Position numbers and translations under genes: made by a program. This document shows positions 51,490-61,834 of a DNA stretch of 64,000 nucleotides, piece after piece (the first letter of the stretch is position 1; every line of letters begins with the position of its first letter). The notes below the pieces were generated by a model, which was given only the letters and a program-made list of their open reading frames with translations, ran no database searches and had not been told where the DNA came from. Origin of the DNA: Begonia masoniana (Eukaryota > Streptophyta > Magnoliopsida > Cucurbitales > Begoniaceae); NCBI GenBank assembly GCA_022432975.1, contig CM039503.1:46252259-46316258 (forward strand), in the 5' to 3' direction.

Positions 51490-52746
51490 AAGCTCACACC
51501 ATAAATTATTTTTTCTCATTCCCTCGCAGAATATCAGATACAAACATGAGATCTAAGAGCTCTGGAAAAAAACTGTTGAGTCTCCTAAGCCAGAATTCAT
51601 TTCCAAAAATGTAAAACTTCGATATGAGCAAGGGATGAAACATAAAACCTTTGTAGTGGAGAAAGATTTTGTAATTTCTGATGGCAACTATACTGAGTAC
51701 CCGAGCTATGTCTCCTCGATTATTCAAGAGCGCAACTGGACAAAGTTCTGTGCTCTTCCCGAAGAGGTAATAATGAATATGGTTCGCGAATTTATGCCAA
51801 TTTTGAGGGTGAGTTACCCCAAACGGTAAAGATTAGAAAATGAAAAGTAGAGATTTCACCTACAGCCATAAATGCTTTTTACAATTTAGAAGAAGTAGAG
51901 GATGAATTTTATGTTCATGTTGACAATCATTCACCAAAGTATCTGAAGGCTGTGCTGAAAGAGATTGCTGAACCCAACACTGAATGAGTTATCTCTAAAA
52001 CAGGATTCTTCTCACTCCCTCGAATTGCACTACTACCGAAGGCAAAAGTATGATATCATTTTCTTAAAAGTCGCCTATTCCCTTCATCTCACGGACAACA
52101 TGTGACTAATGATAGAGCTATTTTACTTTAATGTATTCTGACTGGGAAACGCATTAACATTGGGATAATTATCTATAGAAATTTATGTGCTAATGCATTG
52201 AGGCCAAAGGGGCAATTTATCTTTTCTTCTCTAATATCAAGTTTATGTGAACTTGCTGGAGTAATTTATGAAGAACAATAAGAGAAACTTGCCCCAACAT
52301 CTGGTATCACTCCTTTGGCAGTAAAGAGAATAGCGCTGAGAAAATCAGTGGAAGAAGAAGCTGATGAGGATGAGGAACCAAGAAAGAAAAAATCACACTA
52401 TCCAAATGATGCAAGCGAAGCTGCATCATCGGTAGAGAGCACCATCTATCAACAGCAAATTATGGAAAGCTTGCTCCTTCTAGACGATAAACTGACAAAG
52501 CAACAGGAAACTCTGCTCATGATAGAACAAAGAATGAGCCAAAAAGAGGTTCAACAACATCACATTAATGCAAAGCTCCTCAGAATCCAACGTAAAAGTA
52601 AGATATTCTGGCGCTACACCAAGCTCAAAGACAAAGAAATATTTGCTAGTTTTACAATGTCATTCACTGAGCCACCACCAATCTTTTCTCACTTCCCAAC
52701 TGTTTTGCTCAATGACTCAGAGTCTGAATCAGAAAAAGAAGAATAA
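51490..52746 (+). pseudogene. C env-like gene, broken
   Basis: Open pieces at 51570-51829 (VKLRYEQGMKHKTFVVEKDF, WTKFCALPEEVIMNMVREF) and 52315-52746 (charged, EEEADEDEEPRKKKSH, then a glutamine-rich coiled-coil-like part), joined by a heavily mutated middle in which short blocks resembling the PF20167 core can be read in changing frames (about 52040-52260). The position after pol and the order domain, basic patch, coiled coil match the env-like genes of A and B, although C is a gypsy element. Confidence 0.6.
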
Positions 52747-53079
52747 ACCTCCAGGGAAGTACTTGCCTCCTAATTTTGTTTTGCATTCTATTTTGTCTTG
52801 CAGTGGGATCACTGCAAATTTTAAGTCTAGGGGTAAAGTTGTAATGCCCCGAGTTATCTGAACCCGGTTCGCCACACATAATACTAAACCGAACTATGAC
52901 TTTCTGTAAAAATTTTAAAATTTCATTCAACGATCAAGACTTGACCCTTAAAACATTAAAACTTACAGCGGAAAAACATTTGTATGAACAACATTTATTA
53001 AATAGTTAAAATATTGAAGACAGTTGGTTGAAAAAGAAAAGAAAACAGAACACATCTGCCACTGAATAGTTCCAGCGGT

Positions 53080-53530
53080 AGATATAGAGACAAAAGAGTC
53101 TCGACGGTAGAGGCCGTACAAATTACATCTTCCACTCACAGAACGACAACGTTTTACACTCGCATTCACCGCTCACAAAATGACAAATCTCCTATTTACT
53201 TCTACCACTCACAAACGACAAACATTCTCAGCTCACATCTACCGATAGAACAAGCTGCGTCTTCCGATCACTAGACGACAAAAATCTTCAATTCACATCT
53301 ACCGATCGCAAAATGATAAATTTCTTCCTACATCTTCAGATAGATATAATATTCGACATCACCTGGTCACAAAACGACAAATTCTAATACTCACATCCAC
53401 CGACGGACTACATCCACCGATAGACAAAACTCTCAACTTCTACCGATGGACTAAATCCACCGATAGACCAAAAATACTCAACATCAGCCGATAGACATCA
53501 TCTACCGATAGATCAAAAATACACTCAACA
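53080..53530. repeat. degenerate ~30-bp repeats in the solo LTR
   Basis: A dozen or so imperfect copies of a catctaccga / cactcacaaaacgacaa type unit. Two match repeats of the A LTR closely: ggtcacaaaacgacaa (53365-53380) and ccgatcactagacgacaa (53264-53281). Confidence 0.7.
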
Positions 53531-54036
53531 AAAACAACATAGCAACAATTTCACTCTAAACAAAAAAAACTCCGACTACTAAAAGAACTTGACCATTTTT
53601 CTAAAAACCGTTCAAAACTACTTAAATCCGTGTATTACTCCAAAATTTGGTAAAAACCACTATTAAAACCAACAGAGTATCATTATCAGAAAAGTCTCAA
53701 ATTGTATTCAAAATATCAAAACTACCACTGTCATAAAAACTCTCAACATACTTAAATTGAATCATGGTTCACCGAACCTTCTCATCTACTGCCACCAGTT
53801 AAACCGCCCCATCAGTTGCTAGATCGATGCATGAATGCACCCCTCCAACCTGCCTAGTTCTCAACAAACTCAGAGAACACACCTGCTGTCACTTCTTCAC
53901 CTACATCACAAAACTCATCTATTAGCCTAATGCTAAGTAAGTAAAGAAGTAATGAAACGGAATGCTGAAACATAAATTCCTAAACATGCAGTTTATACTT
54001 TCTCATCTCAGTTGCATATGCATTCATTTCTGATCT

Positions 54037-54218
54037 GATCCCCCTGTGAAATTGGGAGTTGGATCACTTCTCCCAAAGTCATACATCCTCTCTCTCGATT
54101 AAGGGGCGGATTAGTTCCCTTAACAACTGTTCAGATCCCCCTGTGAAATTGGGAGTTGGATCACTTCTCCCAAAGTATAAATCCCTTCATAAGTTAAGGG
54201 GCGGATTAGTTCCCTTAA
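54037..54218 (-). repeat. two tandem units, each with two 7-bp-stem hairpins
   Basis: A unit of about 95 bp occurs twice. Each has TTGGGAG/CTCCCAA (54052-54076 in unit 1) and TTAAGGG/CCCTTAA (54099-54123), each with an 11-base loop; the loops TTGGATCACTT and GCGGATTAGTT resemble each other. Confidence 0.85.
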
Positions 54219-54919
54219 TAGTTTATCTGTTACAGTCTGTTCATTTCTTACCATGCCATTTCATGTAAATTTATTTTCGCATACTTTCAAAATATGATGC
54301 ATGACATACAAACACATTCAAGCAAACATAATCCTACTGTTTTGTGATGTAGGCCCGAAGGCACAAGCATACTTCACTTACCTGGTCTCCTGGAGATTGT
54401 CTAGTTGTTAGCTACTTCGGAAGTCTGCTCACCTATAATCGTAAACAGAGCACTGCATTACTAAACTTCATTCTAAACTATTTAGAAATCTTATGAAAAC
54501 TAGTTGGAAGTCTTGTTCATCGAGCATTCCTGGTTCTCCCCAAAACCCGAAACTAACTCTCACTCGCAGCATTCACGAACACTCCCCTACAATCTCTCTG
54601 TTATCTAATCACTAAAACAGCAAGTAAAATGAAACAAAACTCACCTAGAATGGAGAGAATCAGAGAGGAAAATGTCGGAAGGAAGTCTGCTGAGCTGAGC
54701 TGAAAATCAACGAAGGGAAATGGTAATAGGGTGGTGGCTACTGTGCATTAAACGTAGAACCTCTTCCCTTAAATAGGTTATCCACTTTATATCTCAATTT
54801 AGCATTATGCCCTCACCTAGTCACTCATTAGCCTAATCACTAATTTCTCCCAATTTCATCTATAAAGCATTCACTACTAGTTGACAAAATAAGTTGGCTC
54901 AATGAAATCGGGTGCTACA

Positions 54920-55084
54920 AAAGTATTAGCATGGGATAGGAGGAAAGTGAGGTATTTAAGAACTGTGTAAGATGAATGCTAAAAAATAAAAATAAAAATA
55001 AAAAATTTAAAAAAAATTTTTAACTTCGTAATTTTGTTGAAGAATTTCATTATCATACATCAATAACATTTAACTAAGGATTAT
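54920..55084 (+). other. remnant of C between the solo LTR and G
   Basis: AT-rich, non-coding. It begins with the second aaagt copy and ends at the G LTR. It includes an aaaaataaaaataaaa run (54984-55016). Confidence 0.5.
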
Positions 55085-56849
55085 TGTTGCGAAAAATCGT
55101 ATACGCAAGTGCACGTGTCGCAAAAGTAATAAAGTGTGTATTAAGTACGAGTGTCGATCCCACGAGGAATAATTATGTTAAGAGTTGAATATCTAATTTC
55201 TAGTTTAATTTGAAAAGAAACAATAAATTTAGTGATTTGGATTTTTAAAACTAAAATAATTCAAATAAAATAAGTGAACAATTTAAATAAAATATTCTAA
55301 AATAAAGAAGTAAGATTATATGTTGAGAAAATCCAGGGTTCCGATTTCACTTAGCTAATCCTATTTATCAGACCTAATTCAAATAGTTAAATCCTATTTC
55401 TATGTGTTGATGGCAATTTCACGAAAATATTTATCAATCTCTCTCGAGCAAAAATAAACTTATTCAATTAACGAATTATTACCTCTCGGTCTCTAATCTT
55501 GAGAATTAATTGAATACATTAAGAATGAGAAATTATACTACCACATGAACGCATTAGCTATCTCTAGCCTAATATCCTTTTCATGGCAAACTATTCAGTG
55601 CACGGTTAAATTCTCCGCTCTCGCATCCCGAATCAACCCTAAAGTTCTTAGTTTTGGTGATCAATCAAACCTAAGCATTATGTTCAGAATAAGCATTATG
55701 TTCATAGATTACTCAACACAGAACAGAAACAGAAAATTAAATACTTGAATCAAGAAAAATAAACAATCATAGTAAAGCTACATCGAAACCCTAGAACAGG
55801 AAGTTTAGTTCATACTAATAAGAAAATAAACTACGATAATAGTGAAGAATTGCATAACGAAAATAATAAGAGAAAAGTAATGAAAAATATCCTGATCGCT
55901 CCTCTGCCGAAAATCGCCTCGATACTCTCTGTCGCCTCGCCGAATGCAGCCTCTTTTTTCTAAGCGCTAGGTCTGTTAGGTTTTTATAATTTTCTTTTAA
56001 CTCGGTCAACGGCTTGGATTTAATCTCGCTTCGGATCAACGGTTCGAATTAAAACACGTTGTCTTTCCATATGTAATTTGGTTAGCGATCGGTCGCTGTC
56101 TTTGTAAGGCGCACGGTCGCTGCTTCTTCTATGGCTTGTATTGTGTATTATAACTCAGCGATCGGTCTCTGGTAGTTGTAGAGATTGATCGCTGCTGTTC
56201 TTTATCCGAATAAATGTGTCGCGATCGATCTCTAGATTGTATGGAGATCGATCGCTGCTTAATCTGAATGACAGCCGCTGCATTGCAATTCACTGGCTGG
56301 CGATCGGTCTCTGGACTTCATAGAGATCGATCGCTGCTGTTCGATCAACTTCCAGTCGTATGTGGCGATCGATCTCTGTGAATTCATGGAGATCAATCGC
56401 TGAATTTCTCTATTTGTATATATATACAGCGATCAATTACAAAATATAGTGGCTATTGATCGCTGCTTGTTCTTTGTCCTCTGCCTTCTGCTTCTTCTTT
56501 TCAACTTCAATTTGTTTCTTCTTTCTTGTTGCAATTAGAATTTCTATATTAAAATCAAAAGCTCTAATGGCAGCCTTCTTGCAACCAGCTGTCTTCCACT
56601 TGGGTACCATCCAGAACAAATTTAAGAGTATTCCAATTTATCCATTTTTAGAAGCCTGATACTTTTCTCTGTGTAGTTTTACTGCAGCTTTAAAATGACT
56701 TCAGCAAATCTCAAATATTGGCTCCATCTCTCTCTTATTTTCTGCTGCACACTTGCACACAATTTATCAAATTCTTTCAAATACTTGAGAAAAACTTATC
56801 AAATCAAATCTAGGAAATACAAATAAGTGTGTAAAATACACACTTATCA
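55085..56849 (-). repeat. G left (3') LTR
   Basis: 1765 bp, plus strand tgttgcgaaaa ... cacttatca. It holds the acgcaagtgcacg and gatcccacgagga words common in Athila/Tat LTRs. A direct repeat of about 17 bases (aagcattatgttca, 55673 and 55692) is present here and absent at 63959, which has one copy. Confidence 0.85.
56090..56466. repeat. array of long hairpins in the G LTR
   Basis: Five stem-loops spaced about 65-75 bp: 56157-56195 (15-bp stem CAGCGATCGGTCTCT/AGAGATTGATCGCTG), 56221-56255, 56301-56335, 56364-56400 and 56428-56466. Stems of 11-15 bp, loops of 9-10 bases except the last (17). Stem variants are CGAT/ATCG, CGGT/ATTG (two G-U pairs) and CAAT/ATTG. A small agcga-tcgg-tcgct hairpin (56085-56100) precedes them. 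Confidence 0.9.
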
Positions 56850-56862
56850 CACCCCCAAACTT
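56850..56862 (-). promoter_or_regulatory. G polypurine tract
   Basis: The minus strand reads aagtttgggggtg directly before the LTR start tgataagtg. Confidence 0.88.
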
Positions 56863-57583
56863 GAATGAAAGCTTGTCCTCAAGCGAACAAAAATAAGTAT
56901 AGAAATCTAGCAAAGTTTATCCAAGAATTTCTAAAATTTAAAGTCTACAAAATGTTTAAAATTTCCATGGTAAAATTATCTAAATCATAGTTCATAGTAT
57001 TTCGTCTCAGCTTGATATTTGCATGCAAATAAACCATCTAAATAAACACTTTCAATAATACAACTCATGATATCACATCGAGAGAAACTTAATCAGAAAT
57101 TCTTGTGTGTGTACATGCTCAAACTCATTCTCGTTTAACTGATAGATCTATAATTGTGTCTTATGAGAAGGGAAATCAAAAATATCTCTCAGGGTCACTC
57201 CATCCACTCTTATTGTTCATCAATCTTGCCCATTATTCACTAATAACAAATATGAGTAAACAGAATAAAAGTCGATAGGTCTTTAATTAAGCTTGTAATG
57301 TAAGGCCGGGTTTATAAGGTAGGAAATTTTTGGATTCAAGCGAAACTCTAGAGCACAGTCCATCCTTATGTCACCCTCACTTCTTACACTCACTTGAACT
57401 CTTTTCTAATAGTTAACTCAATAATCCCCCCAAACTTGTCTCACTCTCTATTTTTCAAAACTAACTCCTTTGTCAATGTCTTTACTAACAAACATAGAAT
57501 ACAAATAATAACCATAACAACAAATTAAATAGCATATAAGAAATTGTTCTACTACTGAACAATTCAACTTTCTACTAACTTTG

Positions 57584-57622
<39 letters not shown>

Positions 57623-58493
57623 ACAACTTTAATCACTGAAAAACATAAAAGAGGAATAAATAGAATCTCAAAATACTAACAACTTAGACAATTGACAAAA
57701 GAATTAGTTCTGATTCTCACCACTACTTTCTCCAACTCTCCCCATAATATGTACCCACAACCTTGTGCTCAATAAACAGGATAGTCAAAATAATTTCAGG
57801 GTAGGTTAAGTTAGGGTTGACAAAATAGTGGTAAATAAAGGCTCAAATAGGAGACTAAGGGTGTCATTTAAATGACACAATTTGAGGTATGTCAATAAAG
57901 GCTCAAACGATTCAAAATTGGCCTAAGTCATTCTCTTATTTCTACAAAAATCACAATTTATATTCATGAATGCAGGGCAAAACCAAGAACAATTGAATAC
58001 TCACTAATCACTCACTAAATTTAAATGGAGCTCACTCCCTTTCAGTGTTTACACTCAAGCACTCCCTTACTGTGTTTAGGCTCTCGATCTCAAGACAACA
58101 ATTTATATCATTATCAGCTAAATTTAAACAAGAATGAACATTTACACACAAACAAGTCTAACTTCCTAAGCTCCAATCAATGCTACTATCATAAATCATA
58201 CTATCTCAGAATCTATTCAGAAGTTAAAACATGCATTGATCAATGGTACAATCATCGACACTTTGAACGAATGAAATAAATAATCATACCATAAAATTTA
58301 AAATATTAAGCAGACTTCCTAATCTAAACATATTTATAAATTTAATTAAAAACCCCCCCAAACTTAATATCAACATTGTCCCCAATGTTAAATAAAGCAT
58401 ACACGAAAAATAGGAAAGGGGATAGTGTACCTCATGTGGGGCCCGGCAATGGTGTGGTAGAGCTTCGGTCGAGAGAGCAATCTATCAAGAACT

Positions 58494-58529
<36 letters not shown>

Positions 58530-59378
58530 ACAACTAAATGAAGAAATAAAAACCGAAAATGAAAATACTTGAAACGGGAAATGAAAATACGAGAGAAAAA
58601 ATTAAGTAAGAAGAAAATAAAAAGAAAGAAAGATAAAAGGAACGAATTAAAAAATAGAAATAGAAACAGAATACAATAAATAAAATAAAGGAAAATAAAA
58701 GAAAATAAAAATTATAAGGAAAAATAAATTCAGGAAAATAAATGGCTAATTAATCTAAAATAAAAATTACTTAGAACAAGAAAAAGAAAGATAAAAAGAA
58801 AAGAAAATAATAAATAACATAACAAAAAATTAAAATTAAAATTAAATAAAATGATAAAATGAATAATAGAATTTAAGATAACTAAATTGGACCCTATTTA
58901 AAAGCAGAAAAATAAATAACATAAAAGAAACAATAAATAAATAAAAAGACAATAAAATAATAAACTAAAGAAAATTAAAAATAACAGTAAGAAAGAAGAA
59001 AAAATTAAATGATAAAAAGAAAATAAAATGACTTAATCGGAACCTATTTAAAGAAAAATAAAAATAAAAGACAAGAAATAAAGAAAATAGAGAAAATAAA
59101 ATGACTTAAGAAACTAAAACATAAATAAAAAAAATAGTAATAATAATAATAATGATAAGAAATAAAATAAAAACAAAAAATAAAAATAAATAACAAATGG
59201 GTTATAAAAGATGTTTTTTTTTTTTTTTTTTTTTTTTATTTATTTTTTATTTTTTATTTTATTTTTTTTATTTTATTTTTTTTTTTAATTTAATACTAAT
59301 AAAATGAAATAAAAATAAAAATAAAAAATAAACAAAACTAATGCAAACAAAAATTGAAATAGCAAACTAAAAAGGATA
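56863..59378 (-). other. G non-coding 3' region
   Basis: No gene. It has T-runs at 57585-57618, 58494-58525 and 59214-59237, an A-rich, C/G-poor stretch of aaataaaa words (58530-59360), and two further PPT-like motifs, aagtttggggg (57425-57438 and 58349-58362, minus strand). The second is followed by ggggacaatgttgat (reverse of 58365-58383), a phrase typical after the coding part of this element group. Confidence 0.7.
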
Positions 59379-59382
59379 CTTG

Positions 59383-59400
59383 GGTGGGTTGCCTCCCACC
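59383..59400 (-). promoter_or_regulatory. post-coding hairpin of G with loop AGGCAA
   Basis: The minus strand reads caagcgctt, then GGTGGG-AGGCAA-CCCACC. The loop and the left flank are those of C at 51230-51254; the outer stem bases differ on both sides. Confidence 0.78.
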
Positions 59401-59446
59401 AAAGCGCTTGTTTTAGCGTCATCAGCTTGACGTTGTAAGCCTCTTG

Positions 59447-61387
59447 CTAGTCTGGTGCACGGAGAATAATGGTTGTATCATTTTTAAACATCCCGTTAAA
59501 ATACGGCTTTACTCTTTTCCCTTTTTCTAACTTATCAATTGCCGGAAGCTCTTTGACTGAAAAATTATCATCAATTGGCTCATCGCTAGCTGTGGGGTAA
59601 TTCATTGATTTATACACCTTGAATGTCACCTCGTCATCGTGAACTTGCAATTTGAGCTCTCCTTTTCTAAGATCAATGATAGCACCTCCTGTTGCCAAAA
59701 ATGGACGACCTAATATTATTGGGATGTCACGGTCTTCGTCCATATCAAGAATCAAGAAATCCGCGGGAAAAATAAACTTGTCGACTTTGACAAGGACATT
59801 TTCAATCAACCCATACGGATGCTTAATAGAGCGATCGGCCATTTGCAGAACTACACTTGTGGGCTTTGCTTCACCTATACCAAGCTTCCGAAATATGGAT
59901 AGAGGCATCAGGTTAATGCTGGCTCCCAAATCGCAAAGTGCCCTTTCAAATATAGAATCCCCAATTTCGCATGGAATAGTGAAACTTCCTGGGTCTTTCA
60001 GTTTTTGCGGAAGCTTTCGTTGAATAATAGCACTGCATTCTTCCGTCAAAGCGATCGTACTGCCGTCTTCGATCTTACGCTTATGAGACAAAATATCTTT
60101 TAGAAATTTGGCATATTTAGGCATTTGCTCCAGTGCCTCAGCGAACGGGATGTTGATGTGTAATTGTTTGAACACTTTCAAGAATTTTTCAAACTGCTTA
60201 TCCAAATTTGCATTTTTCAGGCGTTGTGGGAAAGGGACTTTTGGGATAATTTTCTTTGGGATGTGGGGTGGAGCTTCCTGTAGCTCTTGATCCTTTGGTG
60301 TGGACTCGGATGATGACGAATGCACTCCGTCATGTGCGACCACTTTTTTATTTTCTTGGGTACAATTTTCAATCACTGCTCCACTCCTAAGTGTAATGGC
60401 ATTGCATTGTTCTCTGGGGTTGATTTCAGTGGAACTGGGCAATGCACCTTGTGGGCGACCATTTAATGCAGCTGCCATCTGGCCCATTTGCATTTCTAGG
60501 CTTCGAATTTGGGCCGACTGATTCTGCAAGGTGGTTCTTGTTTCAGCCATAAATTTATTTGTGTGCTCCCCCATTTCAGCAATTATATTACTGGTGCGCT
60601 CTCCCATCTTTGCAATTAACTCTTCAAGATCAACCTTTCTTTCCTGCACTGGTGGCCCTTGTTGAGGTACTTGAGGCGGTTGCACGGTGTTGTTCTGATT
60701 TTTCCATGAAAAATTTGGATGATTGTTGCGCCCCCCATTAAAATAATTCCCTGAATTCTGGTAAGTTGGTCTAGTATAATTTCCCACAAATTGAGCTTGT
60801 TCAGATGAATTGCTAGCCATTTGGTTCCCTTGCTGACAGTTTTCACTAGCATGTGGTCCTTGGCACCAATGACATTGTATGATCGGGGAATGAATTGCAT
60901 TAACTCGAGCTTGATTACCTTGGATGTGCTGAGTGAGGGATGCAACCTGTGTAGTCAATGCTTTTATCGCTTCCATTTCTGGGGTATTTGGCTGCCTCCT
61001 CAAAATCTGACGTTCAACAGGACACTGGTCATTATTTAGGGATAACTCTTCTAACAAGTTGAACGCCTCCTCTTCCGTCTTTTGTAATAGTGATCCACCA
61101 GCCGCTGAGTTGACAAGAGTCCGTGTAGAAACTGATAAACCGATAAAGAATGTCTGTATTTGCATCCATTGTGGTAGACCATGTTGGGGGCATCTTCTTA
61201 AAAGCTCCTTGAATCGGCTCCATGCTTCATAGATTGTCTCACCATCAAATTGAGCAAAATTGGTGATCTCATTTCGGAGTCTTGCCATCTTTTCAAAGGG
61301 AAAGAACTTAGATAAAAATTTCTGAAAATTTTCTGAACCAATTCGTTCCACGTTGTAATTGAGCCTGGCGGTAAGGATTGTAACCAA
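59447..61387 (-). CDS. G Gag-protease polyprotein, main open frame
   Basis: An open frame of 646 residues. Residues 1-115 are the second half of the Gag capsid domain (KMARLRNEITNFAQFDGETIYEAWSRFKELL.. with FFIGL); a CCHC knuckle CHWCQGPHASENC is at 172-184; then a Gln/Asn-rich linker, a heptad-like KMGE/EMGE stretch (about 260-310) and NPREQCNAITLRSG. The aspartic protease has CDLGASINLMPLSIF (485-499, catalytic Asp 486 in DLGAS) and IILGRPFLATGG (about 557-568). The frame ends 60 residues later, where RT would be expected. The true start lies upstream in broken sequence, so this ORF begins inside Gag. It could still encode a protease, but its normal N-terminus is missing. Confidence 0.85.
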   Translation of the reverse strand: MVTILTARLNYNVERIGSENFQKFLSKFFPFEKMARLRNEITNFAQFDGETIYEAWSRFKELLRRCPQHGLPQWMQIQTFFIGLSVSTRTLVNSAAGGSLLQKTEEEAFNLLEELSLNNDQCPVERQILRRQPNTPEMEAIKALTTQVASLTQHIQGNQARVNAIHSPIIQCHWCQGPHASENCQQGNQMASNSSEQAQFVGNYTRPTYQNSGNYFNGGRNNHPNFSWKNQNNTVQPPQVPQQGPPVQERKVDLEELIAKMGERTSNIIAEMGEHTNKFMAETRTTLQNQSAQIRSLEMQMGQMAAALNGRPQGALPSSTEINPREQCNAITLRSGAVIENCTQENKKVVAHDGVHSSSSESTPKDQELQEAPPHIPKKIIPKVPFPQRLKNANLDKQFEKFLKVFKQLHINIPFAEALEQMPKYAKFLKDILSHKRKIEDGSTIALTEECSAIIQRKLPQKLKDPGSFTIPCEIGDSIFERALCDLGASINLMPLSIFRKLGIGEAKPTSVVLQMADRSIKHPYGLIENVLVKVDKFIFPADFLILDMDEDRDIPIILGRPFLATGGAIIDLRKGELKLQVHDDEVTFKVYKSMNYPTASDEPIDDNFSVKELPAIDKLEKGKRVKPYFNGMFKNDTTIILRAPD

Positions 61388-61811
61388 TTCTTTGCGCGAT
61401 CTCTAGCGTGAAGGGGAATAACCTGAGCTTGATAGCATCCTCAGAGACATTATGGTATTTGAATGTATCACAAACCTCGACAAAGCTAGCAATATGATCC
61501 TTGGGATCCTCGTTAGGTAGACCACAAAATTGATATTGTTGAATCATTTGTATTGTACCCGGCTTTATTTCAAAATTATTGCACGGGATAGCCGTTTTCA
61601 GATTGCTGATTGAACCCCGTCCATGGATGGCATACATAATCCAACAAAGTCCTTCTTTCGACTGCCTCAACCCCGACCATCTGTGGTATGTGAGCATTTT
61701 GATCATCTGCATTTTGATTAGCTGCCATAATTGCTTGTCTTGTTTCCTTTCGATTTTTACGGCAAGTTCGTTCAATTTCAAGATCGATAGGGATTAGGTT
61801 GGCAGTACCTA
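61308..61811 (-). pseudogene. G Gag N-terminal part, frame-shifted
   Basis: The minus strand has a plausible Gag start near 61821-61576 (MRKLGTANLIPIDLEIERTC, basic), then, in another frame from about 61620, IKPGTIQMIQQYQFCGLPNEDPKDHIASFVEVCDTFKYHNVSEDAIKLRLFPF, the well-known Gag capsid start of Athila/Tat elements, up to about 61400. Two frame changes separate these parts from each other and from the 646-residue frame. Confidence 0.78.
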
Positions 61812-61834
61812 ATTTTCGCATGCACCTGCAATAT

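Larger units (their letters stand above)
52840..54919 (-). repeat. solo LTR related to element E
   Basis: 2080 bp with tg..ca ends (tgtaatgcccc ... gtgctaca) and a perfect 5-bp target duplication aaagt (52835-52839 and 54920-54924). No internal region. The minus strand shares with the E LTR the order CCAGGTAAGT (54385-54376), GCCTTCGGGCCTACA (54362-54348), a tandem hairpin array, and TGTAG followed by GTGAAG (near 53901), so I place it on the minus strand as the product of LTR-LTR recombination of an E-type element. Confidence 0.85.
28293..55084 (+). mobile_element. Athila/Tat-like gypsy element C, the host of the nest
   Basis: C is visible as protease (28293-28630), RT to integrase (48340-51195), an env-like gene (51490-52746) and a 3' region continuing to 55084. 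It is interrupted by B (with A inside) and by a solo LTR, and cut by D and G. Across the B insertion its reading frame is continuous once B and one copy of the target duplication are taken out. Its own LTRs and gag are not in view: the left part is lost beyond D and the right part lies beyond G. RT (FMDDF), the AAPYGGHYGGTRTAAKIL block and the GGGAGGCAACCC motif after pol fit the Athila/Tat group. Confidence 0.75.
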
